Part shown: positions 57,120 through 64,000 of the stretch, in pieces | Layout of the letters: every line of letters begins with the position of its first letter | How positions within the stretch are numbered: position 1 is the stretch's first letter | Assembly: GCA_947396885.1 (NCBI GenBank) | Contig: OX377204.1 | Span: 51,137,139-51,201,138 of the forward strand | Length of the DNA stretch: 64,000 nucleotides | Reading direction: 5' to 3' | Source of the DNA: Heligmosomoides polygyrus polygyrus | Lineage: Eukaryota; Nematoda; Chromadorea; Rhabditida; Heligmosomidae | Notes under the pieces: model-generated | Told to the model about the DNA's origin: nothing | The model's input: only the letters and a program-made list of their open reading frames with translations | The model's database searches: none | Translations under genes and position numbers: made by a program

Positions 57120-57395
57120 TTAGGGATGGAGAAGCTCCACGACATCATCAGCTAGATTGAGGCCGGTAGTCACGCTTCGAGGAGGCAACGGCTTTTCACA
57201 CTGTCCGATTTCTTGCACACAGTAGCCAAGCATGAGGTAACCACATAAGAACGTAGAGGAGTGAATTGTGAGGAAGCTCCCGATATTAGCGGCTTGAACG
57301 CGTGGACGTATCATCAACAGCGAAGAAAAGAACAATGCTGTATTAGCATTTAACCGCACATCACAACAGCATACTAATGCAACAAACAATGACCT
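57120..57395 (-). other. exon-like open frame with hydrophobic segment
   Basis: On the minus strand a TTTAG acceptor near 57396 opens a frame with LFFSSLLMIRPRV and FLCGYLMLGYCV, ending ADDVVELLHP and TAA. It has no ATG and could be the last exon of a membrane protein. No upstream exon was found. Confidence 0.3.
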
Positions 57396-59450
57396 AAACG
57401 AGTAAAACCACGCAATAAGAGAAAAAAAAACGAATTAGGTAGAACATTCTGCATTTCTTGCACCATTAAATACCGACACGGAACGCCATGTCGTTCTGAG
57501 AAAACTTTATAATCCTATAGGAGCTGTTAATGCGGAAGACCTCGGACTGAGCTCCGAGATATTTTGACATTAAGGAACTTTCATATAGCTTAAAGGGCAA
57601 AATGCCAGCAGGTATACCTGCATAGGAAAGCCATACACGTCAGCCGATATCTAACAAACTGGGCCAAAAGAATTCCTAAGGAACAAACACAGGCGACTAT
57701 ACAAGTTGCACACACAACCAAAAAACTACAATGGCACAAACGCTAGCCTATCCTAACAATACAACTATCCTAGACTATAGCCTTTTATTTGGGACTTTAA
57801 AACAATGGATGTTCATGTGGTAGCATATCTGGCGAGTAATAACGCAACAGTATACAAACAGCGACGCAAGTGTGTACAGAGTAGCCCATATGAGAAGTTT
57901 CCTTTCACAGATCCAGAAATCATAGTACCTGAATAAGCTTATGAGAGAGCGAATTAGCATAGAAATTTTTGATAAAAATCTAGAATGAACACATGCTCAC
58001 GAACTGGAACGAAATGTTGCAGGATATGAGCCCTGGAGTTTTGCAGGCAAGAGGCAAACCAGGCGCTTCTCCTTAGTCGACTTAAATCATGGCAGTTTTA
58101 TTGATTCCATCAAGGCAGTACTACATTTTCTTTTACCCCACTCTAGATAACTCTTTTACCCCACTCTAGATAAACTTACCTAGCTCAACGTAGCCACACC
58201 TTGCTCTAATACGATGCTTTGAAGGGCTGTTAGGCTTCATAGGCACGTGTGTTTCGGGCTAAACACAGTTGTGCCTTATTGTGTTGTATTACCTCACAAG
58301 TGAACTGTCTCAACGGTACACCGAAAAGGCAAGAGCGAATGCTACAAGAAGAATCTCTATCCCTCAAATAGTGAGAAAACTTGGTTTTGGCGAATTCTCG
58401 AGGCAAACCAGCAGGAGGCACTGAAATTTGCCTAGGATTAACATCGGTAACGATCCAGACGCACGAATGTACCACTCAGGGGCGTGGAGCTCGGAACGTG
58501 GTTTGTGCAGCAGTGGGAGTTCCGCCTCACCATCGTGACGCCGAGGGTTCGTCTTCCCTACCACCTTGTATTTTTGCACTTCTACCCTAGTACGGAACTT
58601 CAATGGAGGAGCTGGATCTGCATGTGTCGTTTGAAGTTTGCTGCACAATGCTTTTTAAACTGTCCTTCTCCATGTTGACACTTCATGATTCATTACTTGA
58701 CTTTTCGAAACTTGATGAGTTACGAAACTTTCACACAAAAACCTTGATCCTCAATATTAGAGTAAGTGATAAATGATAAATGAGTAAAGCCATATAATTG
58801 TGATAGTTTAATTATGAAAATATGGAAAACAAAGAATTAGTTTTGTGGATATTGCACATGGCTCTACCGTAACCGGAGATGTGCTTGTTGTTGTTTCGCC
58901 GTCTCCGGCCTGTCTCATGAGCGCCCGCCGATTTCTTCATATCCTCATGACTCTTTCGCCACCAGTCCGTGACCTGACCACCCTTCCTTGCCAAGATGCC
59001 TGTCAATAACTCTGTGGTCTCATCCTTTCGGGTGGTCTCTCATCATGCTCCAAGTTCTAGGTAGCCGTCTGTAAGAGGCACAGAGGGCATTGATTCGTCT
59101 CTTCTCCACTGGCCACGGCGGTCGGTTCTTTCTTCACCCCTCTGTCCTATTGCATATTCTCCTTCGCAGTGCCAGCGACAATAGTGCTATTGGCACAAAA
59201 TATTTTTTTGTATAGCCTCTTCGTGCCTATAACTATTGCGGTATAACCGGATAAAGTTAATAAGCTACTCCAGTTGTACATCGGATAAAAAGGCACACCC
59301 AGCTCGGGACCAAAAGAAGCCAGTACATGGGGGCCGAACAACTGCCAAAACTGTTGTCGCTTCCAACGCACGCCTAGGAAATTTGCGTAGGATTTTTTTG
59401 TGAAAGTGCTGCTTTCAAGAGGACAGTGGATCCTTCAGGAAAGCAATAAG
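57396..59450. other. unassigned stretch before the Gypsy element
   Basis: A 21-bp unit CTTTTACCCCACTCTAGATAA is duplicated at 58130-58150 and 58153-58173. No supported exons. The 5' LTR of the Gypsy element may lie in the last few hundred bases, but without its partner it cannot be delimited. Confidence 0.4.
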
Positions 59451-59550
59451 CACTACAGGTACCAGGCCGTTAAACACGGTAGCACCTGAATTTCACCGTG
59501 GGGTGAATCCCGTCAGTTCTCTAGTGGAGTTTGGTACTCTGCTAGCGTAC

Positions 59551-61424
59551 ATGAACGGTCAAGAAAAGCGTTTTTGCAAGGTTAAACGCTGCGCGAATTT
59601 TCATTTCGCGCGGAAACGCTTTACTTGTGAGGAAGATCATCGAGGTATAAGGTGAATCCCAATTTCTTGCCGGTTTCGATCGATTGAAATTGGAAAATCG
59701 ACTCGAAGCTACGAAGTTAATTCGTGTATTGCAGGAAATGTCCGAAGACGCCATTGAAAAGGAAGTAGAAGCAATGATGCTTCTAGAGGGCGAAGACCGG
59801 ACAGTCGCTAACTTACAGGAGCAAGTAGCTGGCCTGACAGAGAAGGTCCGCCAGCTAGCGGAAACGCAAGCACCACAGGTAAGCGCGATTCTGCTCAGTG
59901 TTAGTGAGCAGGTGACTAGAATAAGGGAGAGTACACAAAATTTTGCATTGGGCAAAAAGCGTGGAAAACCGGTGAAGTCACCAACAGAGCCTTTGGGTCC
60001 ACTGGAGGATTTCCAAGAGGTTCTTGACAAAGCATGCAATGACATTGAGGCAGAGATGACAAGACTGCAGTCTTGTCATGTGAAATAGCACGTCTGAAGG
60101 CGTTCGACTTGGACCAGCTTAATGCGCTTATGCTAGAAGTGATGGAGCAAGCACGTCATGATGACGTCTGCATGCGCGTTCTAGCTAAGCTGCTGGCAGT
60201 TGAGTCCACTAAAGTAGTGGGAGCAGTGAAAACTCTTTTAGAAGCAGCCAGGAAGCTTTGAGAGCTGGGGTCTCTGAAACACAAGAGTTAGTAGCTGAGC
60301 ATCCTAAAGTGTGTTCATTTCAGAGCAACCAGAACCAGCCTGGCTCACTGCAAACCACCTTTGGAGAGGCAATGCAAAAGGTGCACTCGAATACAGTGCC
60401 GCAGAACGTCGAAATGCTGGATTTCGACCCTATTGCAGCTGCCGAAGGTAAGGAATTGAATTCGCCAGAGGCCGCTAAAACCACGAGGTGTCAAGTCAGG
60501 CAAAATATATTGCCAAAGAGACAGAATAATCCATACTTGCAGAAACTGCAGCCCGTGAGCGAGCAGCCAAGGCCGCCGGAATTCCAATGGAGATCACCGT
60601 TCAAGAGGAGCCAAGGTGAGGAATTACCGGACCTTGCGGGTACAGGTGGAAATTCTGTAGGAGCGGCGTTTGCTGCGATGGCTCTGCCTGATGTAGAGAT
60701 CTATGACAGTGCGCAAGGAAAGGGATTTGAGAGATTCCTAAAGTTCTTTAACATAAAGTATGGGTGGCTCAACATAAGCGATGACGTGCTTATCCATCTC
60801 CTAAGCTCAAAGTTAGGAGGCCGACCCCGCGCACTCATGGAAACTCTACCACTTGAGATTCGAGAGGGTAGCTTCTCCGGGTTTGTAGAAGCACTTTCTG
60901 AAAAATTCAAGGAAAATGAATCCGCTAAGCGTATGGAGGCATACGTTAAGCTGAGGAACCTAAAGTACGCGACCTCTACCGCCGACTACTGCGTTGAACT
61001 GGAGCAACTGTCTCGCGCAGCTTACCCCGACCTTTCGGAGCGTGAGCTTTTCACCATGCGCACAAATGGGTTGATCACGAAACTCACGTCATGGCCGGAA
61101 TACGTACAACTCTTCACTGAAGTCGAACAAACCTCAAGTGATCAGTCCTACGAGAAATTGAAATCTCTGGCACAACGCGTAGAGCGTAGTCGTCAAGTGG
61201 CAGAAGCTCTAAAGCATGAGCTTAAAGACAACCAGCGTCGTCCAAATCCTCAGTGGAGAAGATCCACCGAGCGTAGCTCTGTTCCTGGTCTACAGACGCG
61301 ACCAAGAATGCAGCCAGAACAGCAGGAAACTGAGACGGATGGCAGAAATGCAACGGGAAAAAAGAAGTTGTGTGCCATAACTGCAAGAAAACAGGCCATA
61401 ACAGAAGAGACTGTAAGGAGCTAG
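59551..61424 (+). pseudogene. Gypsy Gag, broken
   Basis: It starts at ATG 59551 (MNGQEKRFCKVKRC) and continues in three frames. 59684-60080 holds a coiled-coil region with ANLQEQVAGLTEKVRQLAE; 60073-60261 follows; 60258-61424 holds the capsid-like domain (FERFLKFFNIKYGW ... ALMETLPLEIREGSFSGF, ... LKYATSTADYCVELEQL). This is the retrotransposon Gag fold of the Gypsy class, which forms the particle. Joining points near 59650, 60078 and 60256 are simple frameshifts. Confidence 0.85.
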
Positions 61425-62002
61425 TGCCAAGAGCCACTGTGGTTCAGCCAAGCCTGTCAACTCCTGATCAGGGTGAAAAGCGGCAGAAACCACAAGGAAA
61501 ACAACGAAGTTTTGTGGTCAAGCTGGGAATATGGTCATGCGGCATTTACGAGAAGGGAGTTCAGAGTTCTGAGCTCACTGGTCCTCAGATCGTAGCTGAA
61601 GTGGAGTTGCTGGGGCAAAAGGTTAAGGCGTTGCTCGATACGGGTTCACAAGTCAGCATCCTTCCCTTAGCACTCCTACTGGAAGCTGCGCATGCCGGGT
61701 TTGATCTAGACAATGATGTCGAGGAGATCCCTACAGCTGAGGAGGTTCCAATTTTCAACGCTTCGGGACAACGTATGCCGTTCAAAGGGGCAGTACGTCT
61801 AACGTTAGGCAAGAAAGGTAACCCTACTGTACGGGCAGCGTTCTTTGTAATGAAAGAATGCAAAAACGTACTGGTTTTGGGCACGATTGTTCTCAACAAC
61901 TGGGGATACACTTTGAGTAATGTGGATAGCTTACAACTGCATTCGCAATCCAGCGAGGACTTGCAGTTAGACGGGAAAGACCTTGCTGGAGCTGAAGTCT
62001 AG
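61364..62002 (+). CDS. Gypsy nucleocapsid zinc knuckle and aspartic protease
   Basis: One open frame with the zinc knuckle CHNCKKTGHNRRDC (CX2CX4HX4C), a basic linker, and an aspartic protease with LLDTGSQVSILP followed by a LVLGTIVLNNWG segment. It is in the -1 frame relative to the capsid part, and the overlap contains GGGAAAA in the G|GGA|AAA register. The protease cuts the polyprotein. It ends by frameshift before the RT linker. Confidence 0.85.
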   Translation, partial: EVVCHNCKKTGHNRRDCKELVPRATVVQPSLSTPDQGEKRQKPQGKQRSFVVKLGIWSCGIYEKGVQSSELTGPQIVAEVELLGQKVKALLDTGSQVSILPLALLLEAAHAGFDLDNDVEEIPTAEEVPIFNASGQRMPFKGAVRLTLGKKGNPTVRAAFFVMKECKNVLVLGTIVLNNWGYTLSNVDSLQLHSQSSEDLQLDGKDLAGAEV

Positions 62003-63230
62003 GAATACGAAAGAACACGAGTTCGACGTCCTTTTCTGCGTGAAAGTATCTGCTAGGCAGTATATTAGGCCAGGAGAGACGAAAATCCTGAGACTGTCAA
62101 CCACCGGTATGAATCCAGAGAGTGTTCTGTGGTCAAACGACGACCTCATTCCGGATGCCGTCTGCTCAAAGGCGAGCACAGAGGTGGGGATTTCCGTCAC
62201 GAATTCAACACGAGAAGTGAGAGTTTATAAAGTCGGTGACGCTGTGGGTCAATGGGAGAAGACGAAGGTCACTGATGAGGCTCCACTTCATTACGCTAAT
62301 ATGCTAGAACGTACGGTACACCGTTCGTAGGATCGATGTGCGGTCCTATTTGACACCTTGTGGAACAACAAACAGAGTCGCCAACATAGCGCGGTGTTGG
62401 ATGAGATAGTGCGGAACTATGACGACGTCTTCGCACTGACGGATCAAGAGCTGACACAGACACCACTTGTAGAGCACGAGATAGATACTGGCTCATCTGC
62501 ACCGATTCGGCAGAAACCGCGTCCCGTTCCGATCGGAACACGTGTAGCTCTCCGAGAAATCTTGACCGATCTAAAGGAGAGAGACATAATAGAACCCAGC
62601 AAATCGAGCTGGGCTTCACCGATCGTATTGGTACAGAAGAAGGACGGCTCACTGAGATTACGTGTGGATTACAGGAAGCTGAATCAAGTAACTAGAATTG
62701 ATAGTTACCCACTTCCTTCAATCGATGCAACGCTCCAAAGCTTGAAAGGGAAAAAGTGCTTCTCCACACTCGACTTGTCGTCCGGTTACTGGCAGATCAA
62801 GCTATCATTGAATGCCAGGGAAAAAAGCGCTTTCACCACAACTGAGGGACTATATCAGTTTAAGGTTTTGCCATTCGGATTGGCATCATCCCCTCCAGTC
62901 TTTCAGCGCTTAATGCACTTTGTCCTGGGGCACCTACTAGGTGACGAGGTTTCGTGCTACCTTGACGATATAATGGTGGCTACTGCTACAGTAGAACGAC
63001 ATACTGAAGTACTGCGAGAAGTGTTGGAAGCCTTCCGCAAAGCAAATATGAAGGTGAACCCACGGAAATGTGTGCTCCTAGAGCCTAAGGTGATGTTTCT
63101 AGGGCACATAGTGGATATGCAGGGAGTCCATATGGACCCAAAGAAGGTCTCCGCGATCACGGAGTATCCTCTGCCACAAACCCGTGCGGAACTACGAACT
63201 TTTATAGGAATGTGTTCCTCTATAAAAAGT
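61983..63230 (+). pseudogene. Gypsy linker and reverse transcriptase
   Basis: The linker (61983-62330) ends at TAG and the same frame resumes at once. RT motifs are SWASPIVLVQKKDGS, RVDYRKLN, FSTLDLSSGYWQI, LPFGLASSP, SCYLDDIMV (YLDD catalytic box, about 62962) and FLGHIVD. The frame breaks near 63222 within the FIGM..YKKFV block, where one base appears lost. Confidence 0.9.
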
Positions 63231-64000
63231 TCGTACTGGGTTTTTCCAAAGTGGCGGGTCCACTACATGAATTAACCTCGGAGAAACAGCAGTTTATGTG
63301 GACAGACGACCGTATTCGGGCCTTCGAGCACCTGAAGGCTATAATCACGTCCGCACCAGTGCTGTCACAACCTGATGTAGAGGGAGCACGAAGCGGAAGG
63401 AAGCCTTTCCAAATACACACGGATGCGAGCTATTTTGGTTTGGGTGCAGTACTCAGTCAAAAAGGCGACGACGGGTTACTCCACCCGGTGTATTTTGCTT
63501 CTAAGAGCTTGTCAAAGAGTGAGCGAAACTATCATATAACAGACCTAGAGGCTCTGGCAGTAGTGTTCGCTCTCCGGAAATTCCACATGTTTGTCTACGG
63601 ACTTCGGGTAGAGGTATGTACGGATCACCAGCCTTTGACAGCGCTCTTTACCAAAACCAACGTGTCAGCCCGAGTGCTGCGTTGGGCACTGGAACTTCAG
63701 CAGTACAACATAAAGATGGTGTACTTGAAGGGAGCAGCTAATAAAGTCGCAGATGCACTTAGTCGAGGAGCGGTATTGGCGCCTGCTGATGAGGAAGCGG
63801 CCCCAATACCCAACGAACTGATCGTGGCGGTGATCGCTGATGAACCAAGTTGGACTAAGGATCTCAGGAATGATCTCGTCTATGGAGAAATTATTCGAAG
63901 CCTCGAAGATGGGAGTATGAACAGTCATACGGTGTCCCCGGGCATAAAGTCGAGATTTAAAAGGGACGACTTCGCATTGGTCGACCGCTATTTGTGCTTT
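63222..64000 (+). CDS. Gypsy RNase H and connection to integrase (partial)
   Basis: Open to the window end. The RT-RNase H junction reads KVAGPLHELTSEK. RNase H has HTDASYFGLGAVLSQ (first Asp), DLEALAVVFALRKF (Glu) and VCTDHQPLTAL (second Asp), then KVADALSRGAV. Integrase should follow outside the window. Confidence 0.9.

Larger units (their letters stand above)
59551..64000 (+). mobile_element. Ty3/Gypsy LTR retrotransposon, 5' part, runs off the window
   Basis: Gag, zinc knuckle, protease, RT and RNase H appear in Ty3/Gypsy order on the + strand. Integrase and the 3' LTR must lie beyond 64000. The reading frame changes near 59.65, 60.08, 60.26, 61.36, 61.99 and 63.22 kb and there is a TAG at 62328, so this copy is inactive. 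Confidence 0.9.

Overview
This window is nuclear DNA of a nematode, most likely a clade V (strongylid or Caenorhabditis-like) worm. The evidence is short introns with TTTCAG-type acceptors, a trans-splice-like acceptor abutting a start codon, an operon-like gene junction, and several nematode-typical transposon families. The genus is not resolved.

Host genes. Three are well supported and rebuilt here exon by exon. A divergent SIX-family homeobox gene is on the + strand (7393-12354, 6 exons, 218 aa). A cyclophilin peptidyl-prolyl isomerase with a probable mitochondrial leader is on the - strand (35006-42571, 5 exons, 194 aa, first intron 6.5 kb). A TRM13 tRNA 2'-O-methyltransferase is on the - strand (47505-54129, 9 exons found, last exon(s) not found). 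Weaker host candidates are the 3' end of a - strand gene at the left edge (48-355), a small membrane-protein gene divergent from cyclophilin (42921-43326), a gene ending just upstream of TRM13 in operon-like spacing (54197-54406), and isolated exon candidates near 32.7, 54.5 and 57.2 kb.

Transposons make up most of the rest, often nested. (i) A 10.3-kb BEL/Pao LTR element (22270-32585, - strand) has two identical 202-bp LTRs and a 5-bp target duplication. It carries gag-pol, an env related to phlebovirus Gn/Gc, a second zinc-knuckle ORF and a hairpin-rich GC tract. (ii) A decayed Ty3/Gypsy element begins near 59.5 kb and runs off the right edge. (iii) A dead RTE-type LINE (17092-20272) sits inside one arm of a long inverted-repeat element (16658-22200). 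(iv) Four hAT-type elements have 8-bp target duplications (1340-2471, 44138-46947, 51478-53828, with 51890-52987 nested in the last). (v) There are three mariner/Tc-type elements (10725-11748, 37290-40368, 47808-49083). (vi) Two TIR elements have 3-bp TTA/TAA duplications (15046-15510, 38730-40211). (vii) At least three tRNA-derived SINE-like families are present, several copies with clear target duplications.

Layout. 0-7 kb: sparse, edge gene and hAT element. 7-12.4 kb: SIX gene with a mariner in intron 3. 12.8-22.2 kb: inverted repeats, foldback elements and the LINE. 22.3-32.6 kb: BEL element. 33-44 kb: cyclophilin, whose first intron is a nest of mariner, SINE and TIR elements. 44-47 kb: hAT. 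47.5-54.4 kb: TRM13 and its upstream partner. 55-59 kb: SINEs and unassigned DNA. 59.5-64 kb: Gypsy element. No bacterial-type operons, CRISPR arrays or functional rRNA/tRNA genes were seen.
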